DNA of 64,000 bases from an uncultured Colwellia sp. (lineage in GTDB: Bacteria > Pseudomonadota > Gammaproteobacteria > Enterobacterales > Alteromonadaceae). This document shows positions 46,949 through 56,488 of the stretch, in pieces. The DNA is taken from the NCBI GenBank assembly GCA_913062815.1, contig CAJXWZ010000019.1:1-64000 (forward strand), written 5' to 3'. Positions within the stretch are counted from its first letter, which is position 1; every line of letters starts with the position of its first letter. Below the pieces are notes generated by a model that saw only the letters and a list, made by a program, of their open reading frames with translations, searched no databases and was not told the DNA's origin. The position numbers were made by a program, and so were the translations under genes.

Positions 46949-47380
46949 TTAACGAGTGCGAGTGCAAATCTCATCAGCCGAGAAGAAGTATGCAATTTCA
47001 CGTGCAGCAGATTCTAAAGCGTCTGAACCGTGAGCAGCATTCTCATCGATGCTATCAGCAAGATCAGCACGGATAGTACCGGCTAATGCTTCTGCTGGGT
47101 TGGTAGCACCCATGATTTCACGGTTTTTAAGAACCGCGTTTTCGCCTTCTAAAACTTGAACCATAACAGGACCTGAAGTCATGAATTCAACTAAAGCGCC
47201 AAAGAAAGGACGCTCGCTGTGCTCAGCATAAAAACCTTCAGCTTTTTCTTTGCTAAGGTGTAACATTTTAGAAGCAACAATTTTAAGACCAGCAGTTTCA
47301 AAACGGTTGTAGATTTGACCAATAACATTTTTTGCTACTGCATCAGGTTTTACGATAGAAAAAGTACGTTCGATAGCCAT
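46949..47380 (-). CDS. ndk: Nucleoside diphosphate kinase
   Basis: A 143-residue enzyme that balances NTP pools by phosphate transfer through a histidine. The N-terminus [15 protein letters not shown] and the active-site motif NAAHGSD (His about 117) are typical. In E. coli relatives it sits between the isc region and rlmN; here it is separated from iscX by a malic enzyme and a small gene. Confidence 0.98.
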   Translation of the reverse strand: MAIERTFSIVKPDAVAKNVIGQIYNRFETAGLKIVASKMLHLSKEKAEGFYAEHSERPFFGALVEFMTSGPVMVQVLEGENAVLKNREIMGATNPAEALAGTIRADLADSIDENAAHGSDALESAAREIAYFFSADEICTRTR

Positions 47381-47531
47381 GATAAGCCCTCATCTTTAAA
47401 GATTAATTAAGTATATAAAATATGACAATGTCAAAATTGGCGCGATTATAGACGAATATGAGTCAAAAGACTAATACAATCCGAGGGTGTATAAATCATG
47501 CGATATAGATAGCTATATCTAGTTGAAAAGT

Positions 47532-47774
47532 CTACTTTTCTTTTTTCAATTTAATAATCAAGTCAATATGAGGGATCAACAGCTCTATCTCACGCAGGTG
47601 ATCCCTTAAGGTTTGCCATTGATCTAGCTCTAATTTACCGGAATCTAAAATGGCCTGCTTTAATTCTTCAACAAGGGAGTTTTCATCATCTGGCTCTATA
47701 AATTCGTTTATACGCAATAAACTATCAATATCATCTTGGCTGATAATATCTTCCGTTGCATTTACTTTAGCCAT
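47532..47774 (-). CDS. Small hypothetical protein with a FliM-like N-terminal motif
   Basis: An acidic 80-residue protein that I cannot assign to a family. Its N-terminus ATEDIISQDDIDSLLR recalls the LSQxEIDALL segment of FliM/FliN-type proteins, where phosphorylated CheY binds, but no switch-protein domain follows; the rest is helical (LVEELKQAILDSG, then LREIELLIPHIDLIIKLKK). It begins 24 nt after the malic-enzyme stop and is probably co-transcribed with it. The resemblance may be chance. Confidence 0.6.
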   Translation of the reverse strand: MAKVNATEDIISQDDIDSLLRINEFIEPDDENSLVEELKQAILDSGKLELDQWQTLRDHLREIELLIPHIDLIIKLKKEK

Positions 47775-47798
47775 AATAATTATTTCCCATTCTAACGT

Positions 47799-49487
47799 TT
47801 ATAAGCTGATACGTTTGTACTGGCGGTATTCTGGTTTCCAAAAATTTCGTTCTATTTTAGCAAGCAACTCTTCATCTGGTTGTTCAAGTGCCAGGTTTTC
47901 TGCATAGGCAACTTTAGATATGGCAAAAGCTATATCTTTACTTAACTGCGCTATTTCGGTCAGTGGAGGTAGTAATGCACCTTTACCACTATTGGCTAAA
48001 GGTGAAGCCGCTGCTAGCGTTTCGCTGGCAACTTGCAACATTTTCTCAGTAATACGATTTATATTAGCTGACACTACGCCAAGACCTATGCCAGGGAAAA
48101 TGTAACTGTTATTACATTGAGCAATAGCAAATGATTGTCCCTTATATTCTACCGCTTCGAACGGACTTCCGGTTGCAATAATCACGCTACCTTCTGTCCA
48201 ATTGATGACTTGCTCAGGTGTTGCTTCAACCTGTTTTGAAGGATTACTTAGCGGGAAGATAATTGGCTTATTACAGTGTTGTTTCATGGCTTTGATTATT
48301 TCTTCACTGAACAGTCCAGCCTGCCCAGAAACACCAATCAAAATATCTGGTTTAGCGCCATGCATCACTTCTAATAGCGAAGCAAAATCACCTTCGATCT
48401 GCCATTGTTCTAGAGCCTGTGTGCTTTGCACAAGTTTTTGCTGAAAGTCTCTTAGACCATCCATACCTTGAGTAAGTAACCCAAAGCGATCAACCATAAA
48501 TATTTTGCTTCGGGCTTGCATTGGTGAAATGCCTTCACTGGTCATCTGAGTGATTATTTGCTCTGCGATACCACAACCCGCGGATCCTGCACCAACAAAA
48601 GCGACATTAAGTTGCGATAACTTAACGCCTTTACTGCGACAAGCGGCAAGTAAGGTTCCTACCGTAACCGATGCAGTTCCTTGAATGTCATCATTAAAAC
48701 AACAAATTTTATCACGATATCGACTCAATAATGGCATGGCATTAGGTTGAGCAAAATCTTCAAATTGCAACATAACATGTGGCCAACGGCGCTTAATCGC
48801 GGTAATGAACAAATCTACAAACTCGTCATACTCTGCTTGACCTATTCTTTTATGACGTGCGCCCATATACATAGGATCATCAAGTAATTTTTGATTATTA
48901 GTACCCACATCTAATAGTACAGGTAAAGTATATGCTGGGCTTATCCCCCCGCAAGCAGTGTACAAAGATAATTTTCCAATAGGGATACCCATGCCACCAA
49001 TACCTTGATCGCCCAAGCCTAAGATTCGTTCACCATCAGTGACCACAATAACTTTAACTTTGTTCTTAGTTGCATTACGCAAAATATCATCAATTTGGTA
49101 TCTATCTTCATAAGAAATAAACAATCCACGAGAACTACGATAAATATCCGAAAATTGTTCACAAGCATCACCTACCGTTGGCGTGTATATGATTGGCATC
49201 ATTTCGGTCAAATGACTCTGAACGAGCTTAAAAAATAATGTTTCATTGTTATCGTGAATAGCGCGCAAATAAATATGCTTATTAATATCATTTTGAAAAC
49301 TGCAATACTGTCTATAAGCTCGCTCAACTTGTTCTTCTATGGTTTCAAAACGTGGGGGTAACAGCCCAGTTAAATTAAAGTTGATTCGTTCTTGTTGATC
49401 AAATGCGCTGCCCTTATTTAATAATGGTGTTTCTAATAAAGTAGGGCCTGCGTAGGGTATGTATAAAGAACGTTTACTTTTAGTCAT
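47799..49487 (-). CDS. maeA: NAD-dependent malic enzyme (SfcA/MaeA type)
   Basis: A 562-residue oxidative decarboxylase making pyruvate and CO2 from malate. It has [12 protein letters not shown] (about 100), the catalytic region [26 protein letters not shown], metal-site FEDFAQPNA, the Rossmann motif [14 protein letters not shown] and substrate-binding FPLSNPS. Length and order match the E. coli SfcA/MaeA class. Its site between iscX and ndk is unusual. Confidence 0.96.
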   Translation of the reverse strand: MTKSKRSLYIPYAGPTLLETPLLNKGSAFDQQERINFNLTGLLPPRFETIEEQVERAYRQYCSFQNDINKHIYLRAIHDNNETLFFKLVQSHLTEMMPIIYTPTVGDACEQFSDIYRSSRGLFISYEDRYQIDDILRNATKNKVKVIVVTDGERILGLGDQGIGGMGIPIGKLSLYTACGGISPAYTLPVLLDVGTNNQKLLDDPMYMGARHKRIGQAEYDEFVDLFITAIKRRWPHVMLQFEDFAQPNAMPLLSRYRDKICCFNDDIQGTASVTVGTLLAACRSKGVKLSQLNVAFVGAGSAGCGIAEQIITQMTSEGISPMQARSKIFMVDRFGLLTQGMDGLRDFQQKLVQSTQALEQWQIEGDFASLLEVMHGAKPDILIGVSGQAGLFSEEIIKAMKQHCNKPIIFPLSNPSKQVEATPEQVINWTEGSVIIATGSPFEAVEYKGQSFAIAQCNNSYIFPGIGLGVVSANINRITEKMLQVASETLAAASPLANSGKGALLPPLTEIAQLSKDIAFAISKVAYAENLALEQPDEELLAKIERNFWKPEYRQYKRISL

Positions 49488-49646
49488 TGTTATTTGCTGC
49501 TTCTATTGAGGTTATTGTTGCGGTGAATATTGAAAATACATCTAATTTATATAAGGTTAGAGTATAGATGATATTTTCAATTGAGCAAAGAGGATAAAAC
49601 ACAATTACGAAGACTAGTGTAATAAAAATATAATGGGTTATATTGC

Positions 49647-49859
49647 TTAGTCAGCTTCATCAATCCAAGCAAGTTGTATTGCTTCAAGCACCCTTTCGCC
49701 ACAATGGCTTGGCTCATCATCAAAACGCTCTAAATCAAGTACCCATTGTCGAAGTTCGGTAAAGTGTAACTTTAACGGATCAACCTCAGGATGCTGCTCT
49801 ATCAAGTCTAATGCAATTTCGAGGGAGTCAATCCATTTTAAGCCATTAGAAGCGTTCAT
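49647..49859 (-). CDS. iscX: Fe-S cluster assembly protein IscX
   Basis: A 70-residue acidic protein that binds IscS and iron and modulates Fe-S assembly. Recognisable by GLKWIDSLEIALDL, the tract HPEVDPLKLHFTELRQWVLDL, and ILEAI-like VLEAIQLAWIDEAD at the end. The ATG follows the TAA of a 44-codon ORF by one nt, with AAGGAGG inside that ORF, so translation is probably coupled. The isc genes fdx and hscA that normally precede it are absent. Confidence 0.92.
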   Translation of the reverse strand: MNASNGLKWIDSLEIALDLIEQHPEVDPLKLHFTELRQWVLDLERFDDEPSHCGERVLEAIQLAWIDEAD

Positions 49860-49860
49860 T

Positions 49861-49995
49861 TTAGCCCTCCTTAAAAAGTAAATGAAACCAAAAATAATCA
49901 GCTACTAGCATCAATATAAACCATAATAGTAGTAATCTTGCTCTACGGCAAAACTGACAATCGCTATACCACCATTTAATTAATTTATTCTTCAT
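49861..49995 (-). CDS. Small 44-residue membrane protein with CxxC, coupled to iscX
   Basis: The ORF from the ATG at 49995 to the TAA at 49863-49861 encodes a basic head with SDCQFCRRAR (CxxC at residues 13-16), one TM helix rich in Leu, Trp and Phe (about 21-37) and a short tail. Its last codons carry the AAGGAGG ribosome site of iscX, and the two genes meet as TAAAATG. The Trp/Cys composition and coupling argue for a real gene. The function is unknown. Confidence 0.65.
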   Translation of the reverse strand: MKNKLIKWWYSDCQFCRRARLLLLWFILMLVADYFWFHLLFKEG

Positions 49996-50139
49996 AACAG
50001 GCTCTATTGCGGCGTTATTTTATTGTAGTCTCATTTATTGAGCGATAACAGTGTTCACCAATATTTCTGGCTTTATTTCACTAAGCTCGAAAATTACGTG
50101 CGATTAAGCACTGACTTTTTTTATTGAGTAAAGAAAGTG

Positions 50140-51114
50140 TTAAGAAAATAACTCAGTACTGAAGTAACGCTCCGCATTATCAGCAAGAATGGTCACAATG
50201 TTTTTACCTTTAAATTCACTTCTTTGGCCAACGTCCATGGCAGCTCTTAAAGCAGCTCCCGAAGAAATACCAACAGGCAAACTTTCTAAACAAGCAATAT
50301 CTTGTGCAAAACTAACGGCATCTTCATTTGTTACGGTAACAATTTCATCAATCAAATCGGTACGTAATATATCAGGAACATGGCCAGAGCTTAGCCCTTG
50401 TATTTTATGCACACCTGATTTTCCTTGAGACAAAACGGGGCAAGAGGCTGGCTCAACAGCAATCACTTTCAAATTGGGATTACGAGCTTTTAATGTTTGC
50501 GCGATACCAGATATTGTACCACCGGTACCGACACCTGCCACTAACACATCTACACTACCTTGAGTATCATGCCAAATTTCTTCTGCCGTGGTTTTGGCGT
50601 GCATTTCTGAGTTAGCTTGATTACCGAATTGATCAAGCATAACGGCGTTTTCACCTTCCTCAATCATAGTTTTAGCTTTATCGATAGCGCCTTTTGTCCC
50701 TAACTCTTTAGGTGTCAATACCAAGTTTGCACCATAGTGCTTTATTAGCTTTCTCCGTTCAATAGACATATGCTCAGGAATAACGATTGTTAAAGGGATT
50801 TTTTTCAATGCACAAATCCAAGCACATGCAACGCCATTGTTACCAGAGGTTGCTTCGATAATTTCTGTACCTTCTTTGATGCTACCATTAGCAATCATTG
50901 ACTCAATCATCGCCAGTGCAGGACGATCTTTTATAGAACCAGCAGGGTTAAAGAATTCTATTTTCGCTAATATATTGGCCTTAATATCAAGTGCTTCTGC
51001 AAAACGACTTAACTTAACTAACGGCGTATTACCAATAGTTTGGGTAATATCATCATAAATGACACCTCGACCATAAACAATATCTTGATGGAGGTTTTCA
51101 GCTAAATTAGTCAT
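50140..51114 (-). CDS. Cysteine-synthase-family PLP enzyme
   Basis: A 324-residue fold-type II PLP enzyme of the CysK/CysM family. The PLP lysine lies in NPAGSIKDR (about 62), and the substrate loop reads TSGNNG rather than the usual TSGNTG. A phosphate cradle GVGTGGTISG and the C-terminal PVGISSGAAL are also present. It would make cysteine from O-acetylserine and sulfide, or alternatively break cysteine down; the divergent DecR-like regulator favours considering the latter. It is not in an operon with sulfate-assimilation genes. Confidence 0.85.
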   Translation of the reverse strand: MTNLAENLHQDIVYGRGVIYDDITQTIGNTPLVKLSRFAEALDIKANILAKIEFFNPAGSIKDRPALAMIESMIANGSIKEGTEIIEATSGNNGVACAWICALKKIPLTIVIPEHMSIERRKLIKHYGANLVLTPKELGTKGAIDKAKTMIEEGENAVMLDQFGNQANSEMHAKTTAEEIWHDTQGSVDVLVAGVGTGGTISGIAQTLKARNPNLKVIAVEPASCPVLSQGKSGVHKIQGLSSGHVPDILRTDLIDEIVTVTNEDAVSFAQDIACLESLPVGISSGAALRAAMDVGQRSEFKGKNIVTILADNAERYFSTELFS

Positions 51115-51292
51115 AACACTTTCCTTTAAAATACAGATGAATTAAATACAAATCACAATGAAGTAATTATTTCATGACTTTAGCGGAAAAATTGTGCTTT
51201 TTTATCTTTAAACCCCTCAAATTAAGCAATACAATACTCACAAACAACAAAAATATAGTATTTTTTTCCAACATTATAACGTAGAGGTGAAT

Positions 51293-51751
51293 ATGGATTC
51301 TTTTGATAAACATATTTTAAGCATTTTACAAAAAGATAGTACGCTTTCAACAAGTGAAATTGCAGAGCAAGTTGGCCTTTCTACAACGCCTTGTTGGCGA
51401 CGAATACAAGCAATGGAAAAGTCAGGGGTCATTAAGTCGCGTGTTGCTTTAGCCAATCCCAAAAAACTTAACGTTGCTTTAACTGTTTTTGTGATGGTAA
51501 AGACAAATCAACATAATCCTATGTGGCTAGAAAAATTTGCAGATTTAGCCATGGAATTCCCCGAAATTGTTGAGTTTTATCGTATGAGTGGCGAAGTAGA
51601 TTATTTACTCAAAGTCGTTGTACCTGATATGAAGGCTTATGACAATTTCTATAAAACGCTAATAACCAAAATCAATTTTTCAGATATAAGTTCGAGTTTT
51701 GCTATGGAAGAATTAAAATATACAACTGCCTTACCCATTGATTATATATAA
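51293..51751 (+). CDS. Lrp/AsnC-family regulator (DecR-like)
   Basis: A 152-residue regulator. The ATG at 51293 follows GTAGAGG with good spacing; a GTG two codons upstream is less likely. An N-terminal HTH (about 5-60; LSTSEIAEQVGLSTTPCWRRI) and a RAM ligand domain (about 65-145) are present. The tail ISSSFAMEELKYTTALPI is very like E. coli DecR (YbaO), which responds to cysteine and activates cysteine detoxification genes. It is divergent from the cysteine-synthase-family gene, which it probably controls. Confidence 0.88.
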   Translation: MDSFDKHILSILQKDSTLSTSEIAEQVGLSTTPCWRRIQAMEKSGVIKSRVALANPKKLNVALTVFVMVKTNQHNPMWLEKFADLAMEFPEIVEFYRMSGEVDYLLKVVVPDMKAYDNFYKTLITKINFSDISSSFAMEELKYTTALPIDYI

Positions 51752-51836
51752 CCTTAATTGGCGCTAGCAATAACTAAATCAAGGCACTATCATTTACGCC
51801 TACCTCCCTACCCCTTGTGGCTTACCCCATAAAACA

Positions 51837-51860
51837 AAAAACTCGCCTAAGCGAGTTTTT
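51837..51860. terminator. Bidirectional terminator between the Lrp-type and M3 peptidase genes
   Basis: AAAAACTCGC (51837-51846) pairs perfectly with GCGAGTTTTT (51851-51860) over CTAA, with runs of A and T on both sides. It serves both converging genes. Confidence 0.88.
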
Positions 51861-51888
51861 AAAAAATGTACCGTATTATATAAACAAG

Positions 51889-54096
51889 CTATTTATCCGA
51901 CGTTACCGGAAAGCCTCTATTACGCATTAACGCTTTAACATCGGCATCACGCCCTCTAAATGCACGGTATGCGTCACTAGGGTCAACAGCGTTACGTACG
52001 CTAAATAAATGCTCTACTAGCTTAGCTGCAACATCTTTATCATAAAAACCACCGTCAGCTTGAGCAAATGCCTCAGCTGCATCAGCCGTCAACACTTCAG
52101 CCCACATATAACCATAGTAGCTTGAAGAATAACCTTCACCACTAAAAACATGACCAAATTGTGTTGATCTATGACGCATGACAATTTGCTCAGGCATATT
52201 CAGTGCTGCAAGCGTTTCACTTTCAAATTTTTGAGCATCAATACCAGTAGGGTCAACTGTATGGAACTTCATGTCCACTAATGCTGACGCTAAATATTCT
52301 GTGGTTTTAAAGCCTTCATTGAAGGTTGCTGCTTTCTTAATTTTAGCAATTAACTCTGCAGGCATAGGCTCGCCTGTTTTGTAATGTACTAAATAATTAT
52401 TAATAACATCGTCAGTTGCTAACCAATGCTCTAACAATTGCGATTGAAATTCAGTGTAATCACGTACGCCACCATTAAGCGTTGGGTAAGTAACTTTAGA
52501 CGAAAGGAAGTGCAATGCATGTCCAAACTCATGGAAGTAAGTTTCCGCATCTGACCATGAAATTAACGTTGGTTGACCATCAACACCTTTACTAAAGTTT
52601 GAATTATTTGAAGATAGAACATTTTTCTTACCATCAAAAGTAGTATAGCTACGGTACGTAGTTGCCCAAGCACCTGAACGTTTGCCTTTACGCGCAAATG
52701 GGTCCAAATACCATAAACCAATATGCTCTTTTGATGTTTTATCTTTTACTTCCCAAACGCGAACATCAGCATTAAATACCGGTACTGAACCATCGGTAAT
52801 TTCACTAAATTCATAATTGAATAAACGATCGGCTACATAAAACATGGCTTCACGGAGTTTATTTAATTGTAAGTATTGCTTAACTTCATCTGAGTCTAAG
52901 TTGTACTTAGCTTTACGTACTTTCTCTGCATAAAAGCGGTAATCCCAAGGCTTGATATTTTCAATACCATCCTGCGCTTTACCTATGGCCAACATATCAG
53001 CAACTTCTTCATCGACACGTGCGATAGCAGCAGGCCAAACACCTTCCATTAACGCAATAGCGTTTTCAGGAGATTTTGCCATTCTGTCTTCTAAACGCCA
53101 AGAAGCATAGTTTTTATATCCTAATAAACCAACACGCTCGTGACGAAGCTGTAAAATTTCTGCAATAATGGCATTGTTATCAAATTCGTCGCCATTGTTA
53201 CCACGGTTGTAATAGCTATTCCAAACTTTTTCACGCAATTCACGCTCAGTTGAATAAGTTAAGAAAGGGTCCATAGAAGAACGAGTATTGGTAATAGCGT
53301 ATTCACCTTTATGCTCACGCTCTTCAGCAGCTGCTGCGGCAGCACTGACAATAGACTCAGTTAAACCACCAAGCTGAGCTTTAGTTAAATACAAGACATA
53401 GCTTTCTTCATCCGCTAAAACATTATCACCGAACTTAGTATGTAACTCAGCTAAACGTTGATTTATATCAGCATAGCGCTTTTTGTCAGCTCCTGCTAAG
53501 GTAGCACCATTGCGCGCAAAGCCATTATAAGTTAGGTATACTAAGCGTTGTTGTTCTGCAGTCAGGTTTGTTATTTCTTCACTGCTATTAACAGCCTGAA
53601 CACGAGAAAATAGTTTTTCATTCTGGTTTATTTTAGAGAAAAAAGCTGACAACTTTGGTGCCATTTCAGCTTGAATTTTACGAAACTCAGGAGAAGACTG
53701 ATTTGAACTCCAAATTCCCCAGTAACTAAACAAGCGATTCAACTCTTGCCCTGTTCTTTCCATAGCAACAATTGTATTTTCAAAGGTAGGGGCGGCTGAG
53801 TTATTGGCAATCTTATCTACTTCAGCAAGGTTTATTGTCATCGCTTCTTCAATAGCGGGAATCAAACCAACCAATGACACCTTATCAAAAGCAGGTACGC
53901 CCTGAAAAGGCCCTTGCCATTTAGCCAGCAACAACGCTTTAGCTTTGGCAACTTCGTCTTTACTTGCCACAGTATCAGTTACTACTGGTGCTACTTCTTT
54001 AGCTTTAACTACTGTTTTTTCTACAGCAGCCTGTTCACTACCACAAGCCACTAAAAGGCTTGATAATAGAAAACTCGATATTAATGTTTTTTTCAT
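51889..54096 (-). CDS. M3-family oligopeptidase/dipeptidyl carboxypeptidase, lipoprotein
   Basis: A 735-residue zinc peptidase of the Dcp/OpdA family. The N-terminal lipobox LLVAC (Cys about 18) implies export, unlike cytosolic Dcp. The catalytic FHEFGHALH lies at about residue 515. A central substrate-binding helical region and the motif HVFSGEGYSSSYYGY, conserved in Dcp, are present. It probably trims peptides in the periplasm or at the outer membrane, in parallel with the other peptidases here. Confidence 0.93.
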   Translation of the reverse strand: MKKTLISSFLLSSLLVACGSEQAAVEKTVVKAKEVAPVVTDTVASKDEVAKAKALLLAKWQGPFQGVPAFDKVSLVGLIPAIEEAMTINLAEVDKIANNSAAPTFENTIVAMERTGQELNRLFSYWGIWSSNQSSPEFRKIQAEMAPKLSAFFSKINQNEKLFSRVQAVNSSEEITNLTAEQQRLVYLTYNGFARNGATLAGADKKRYADINQRLAELHTKFGDNVLADEESYVLYLTKAQLGGLTESIVSAAAAAAEEREHKGEYAITNTRSSMDPFLTYSTERELREKVWNSYYNRGNNGDEFDNNAIIAEILQLRHERVGLLGYKNYASWRLEDRMAKSPENAIALMEGVWPAAIARVDEEVADMLAIGKAQDGIENIKPWDYRFYAEKVRKAKYNLDSDEVKQYLQLNKLREAMFYVADRLFNYEFSEITDGSVPVFNADVRVWEVKDKTSKEHIGLWYLDPFARKGKRSGAWATTYRSYTTFDGKKNVLSSNNSNFSKGVDGQPTLISWSDAETYFHEFGHALHFLSSKVTYPTLNGGVRDYTEFQSQLLEHWLATDDVINNYLVHYKTGEPMPAELIAKIKKAATFNEGFKTTEYLASALVDMKFHTVDPTGIDAQKFESETLAALNMPEQIVMRHRSTQFGHVFSGEGYSSSYYGYMWAEVLTADAAEAFAQADGGFYDKDVAAKLVEHLFSVRNAVDPSDAYRAFRGRDADVKALMRNRGFPVTSDK

Positions 54097-54257
54097 GATT
54101 CATCTCTAGCTGGATGTTAAAAATATCAATATTCATCAAGTTTTGATTGACCTAAAACTGATCACTATTGTGTTAACGTGACATTAACAAGAATCTATCG
54201 ATAAAGGAATGCTTAGCCATGACGCTCATCTCAAATAGCTGTTAACTGAGCTTGTTT

Positions 54258-55172
54258 TCAGCTTTTACTGTGATCTTTTGATAGCTTGAGTTCCATTTCT
54301 CTGACTTTAATATTAACGCCAGCAGAAATTAGCAATTGATAGAAATCCGCAAGGTTGCAGCTTTCAACTTGCTGACAAACAATGACGTATTTAAGCACGC
54401 CAGGCTTATAACTTTGCAGCGCCGCTTGCTTAAACCAGAACATAGCTTGCTCTTTATCGGCTTCAACATGTTGCCCTTTCAAATACATTTGCGCTAAATT
54501 GACTTGCCCTTGTGCGAAGCCCAACTGTGCTGATTGGTGAAATAATTCAAACGCTTGGCTGAGGTTATCTTCTATATAATTCGATTTCAAAAATGACAGC
54601 GCAGATAAGTTTTCCCTGTTTCCGGGTACGAACAAACCTGAATATAACTGTACTTTTTCTGGACTTACAAAATTGCCAAACAATCTATCCAATATAGGTC
54701 TCTTTACCAAGTAAATTGCTTCTGACTGCCACATTTTCTTAATTTGGGCATGTGGGAAATCATACCTTTTAAGCTCAAAGTATTTTCGATATCGTAGTTG
54801 CCCGTAGCGAATACTGTCTTTTAACGATTGTTGCCTAAAATAAAACATATTGCCGTACAACAACGTAACCACATCACCGGTAATATCAACTACTTTCGCA
54901 AGGCGATATTTCTCCTTAGGTCGCAGTGATTTACTCAACAACCTAAAATCTAGAAAGTAGATATCATTTATCTTGGGGGCATTTATATAACTTGCACTGG
55001 CTATGTCTGCTTGCTCAGCTTGTTTGATTTTATTCACAAATAAGTAGATCAGAAAAGCAACAACAAGCAATTTGAGCAATGATGCGCTTTCGAAATGTAG
55101 CACTTTTGCTCTTTGTGCTTTTATAAATAGCCAAGCATTGGCTCTTTTAAAATAAGTTATATTAATAACCAT
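54258..55172 (-). CDS. Membrane-anchored Sel1/TPR-repeat protein
   Basis: A 304-residue protein with one N-terminal TM helix (LLKLLVVAFLIYLFV, about 32-46), an unassigned basic region (about 60-170), then Sel1-like repeats: SQAFELFHQSAQLGFAQGQV and EQAMFWFKQAALQSY, each with the usual A-x-x-x-x spacing. Sel1 repeats mediate protein-protein contacts. The middle shows no domain known to me. It stands alone between an M3 peptidase and a dehydrogenase gene. Confidence 0.72.
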   Translation of the reverse strand: MVINITYFKRANAWLFIKAQRAKVLHFESASLLKLLVVAFLIYLFVNKIKQAEQADIASASYINAPKINDIYFLDFRLLSKSLRPKEKYRLAKVVDITGDVVTLLYGNMFYFRQQSLKDSIRYGQLRYRKYFELKRYDFPHAQIKKMWQSEAIYLVKRPILDRLFGNFVSPEKVQLYSGLFVPGNRENLSALSFLKSNYIEDNLSQAFELFHQSAQLGFAQGQVNLAQMYLKGQHVEADKEQAMFWFKQAALQSYKPGVLKYVIVCQQVESCNLADFYQLLISAGVNIKVREMELKLSKDHSKS

Positions 55173-55347
55173 TTACCTTGCTGTATTTGAATGAAGTATT
55201 CATTTAATATACCGCATCTTTCGTAGAAGGTAAAAATATCACTTCTTGGCCTACTTTTAGTGAGACTTTTTGCCTACTAATTTTTGTGATAACTTATGCG
55301 ACTAACTATTTATTGTTAGAAAACAATCGACAGGAGAGTATTTAATA

Positions 55348-56316
55348 ATGCATGCAGTTTTCTTGGATTGCCAAACATTTAGTGCAAATATTTCATTAAC
55401 CTCAATAGAGCAACAAGTCACAGCACTAACATGTTATGAAACAACCACAACAGAGCAAGTCATTGAGCGTTGCAAAGGTGCCGATATTGTTATCACGAAT
55501 AAAGTTGTGCTCTCAGCTGAAATACTATCAAAACTGTCACACTTAAAGCTTATTTGTATTGCAGCCACCGGGTTTAATAATGTTGATATAACATCAGCTA
55601 AAAAACAGCAGATAGCGGTTACCAATGTGAGTGGTTATGCCGGTAACTCGGTTGCTCAATATGTGCTGGCTCAGATACTAGAATATTATCAACAAACCTG
55701 CCATCACCACGAGAATACTAAACAAGGCCAGTGGCAGCAGAGTAAAACATTTTGTTATCACGGTAACGCAATCACAGAGCTTTCCGGTAAAACTCTTGGT
55801 ATTGTTGGTTTTGGCAACTTGGGACAATCCGTTGCTAAAATTGCAAAAGCCTTCGGCATGAATATTCTAATCAGTGAACGACAAAACGCTAAAATAGTAA
55901 GAACGGGTAGAACTGCCTTTGCCAAGGTAATAGCACAAGCCGATATAGTCAGTTTACATTGCCCTCAAGATGCACTAACAACAAATTTGATTAATTCAAG
56001 TGTGTTATCAACCATGAAATCAAGCGCTATGCTCATTAATACTGCTCGCGGCGCTTTAGTTAACAGCACTGATTTATTGACTGCTTTGAAGAATAAACAA
56101 CTAGCTTATGCTGTACTCGATGTATTAGAGCAAGAGCCACCGCCAGTAAACCATCCTTTATTACTCGCTCTGAAAAATAATGAATTGGACAATTTAAGAA
56201 TAACGGCGCACATCGCTTGGGCAAGTAGTGAGGCACAGCAACGATTAATTGAGCTACTGAGCAAAAATATAGCTGCATTTAATCAAGGCGATATCCTCAA
56301 TCGCCTTGATTATTAA
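55348..56316 (+). CDS. D-2-hydroxyacid dehydrogenase
   Basis: A 322-residue NAD-dependent dehydrogenase (hydroxypyruvate/glycerate or lactate group). It has the NAD motif GIVGFGNLGQSV (about 152), the catalytic Arg in NTARGALV (about 236), Glu in VLEQEPP (about 266) and His in ITAHIAWAS (about 288). The exact substrate cannot be read from the sequence. It ends one base before a MITE-like palindrome. Confidence 0.88.
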   Translation: MHAVFLDCQTFSANISLTSIEQQVTALTCYETTTTEQVIERCKGADIVITNKVVLSAEILSKLSHLKLICIAATGFNNVDITSAKKQQIAVTNVSGYAGNSVAQYVLAQILEYYQQTCHHHENTKQGQWQQSKTFCYHGNAITELSGKTLGIVGFGNLGQSVAKIAKAFGMNILISERQNAKIVRTGRTAFAKVIAQADIVSLHCPQDALTTNLINSSVLSTMKSSAMLINTARGALVNSTDLLTALKNKQLAYAVLDVLEQEPPPVNHPLLLALKNNELDNLRITAHIAWASSEAQQRLIELLSKNIAAFNQGDILNRLDY

Positions 56317-56317
56317 T

Positions 56318-56485
56318 CTAGGGGCTGTTGTTCTTTCGAGATTATTTTTACAACGAATTGTTGGGTATTTATACAAGGCGGAGCCTTTGTCATGTGGTTG
56401 TTCCACATGACAAAGGCGATAACTCAGAAAAAATGACCAACAAACGCTGTCCGAAGGATTCGGCTAAAAGATCAACAGCCTCTAG
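56318..56485. mobile_element. MITE-like 168-bp palindromic element
   Basis: Terminal inverted repeats CTAGGGGCTGTTGTTCTTT (56318-56336) and its partner ending at 56485 match at 17 of 19 positions. Inner arms also pair (TTGTTGG...ATTT), and the centre is a perfect 15-bp stem GCCTTTGTCATGTGG (56383-56397) and its complement (56403-56417) with loop TTGTT. The TAG/CTA at both outer ends may be a TA target duplication. It codes for nothing and lies between two converging genes, where it may also end transcription. Confidence 0.78.
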
Positions 56486-56488
56486 CAA

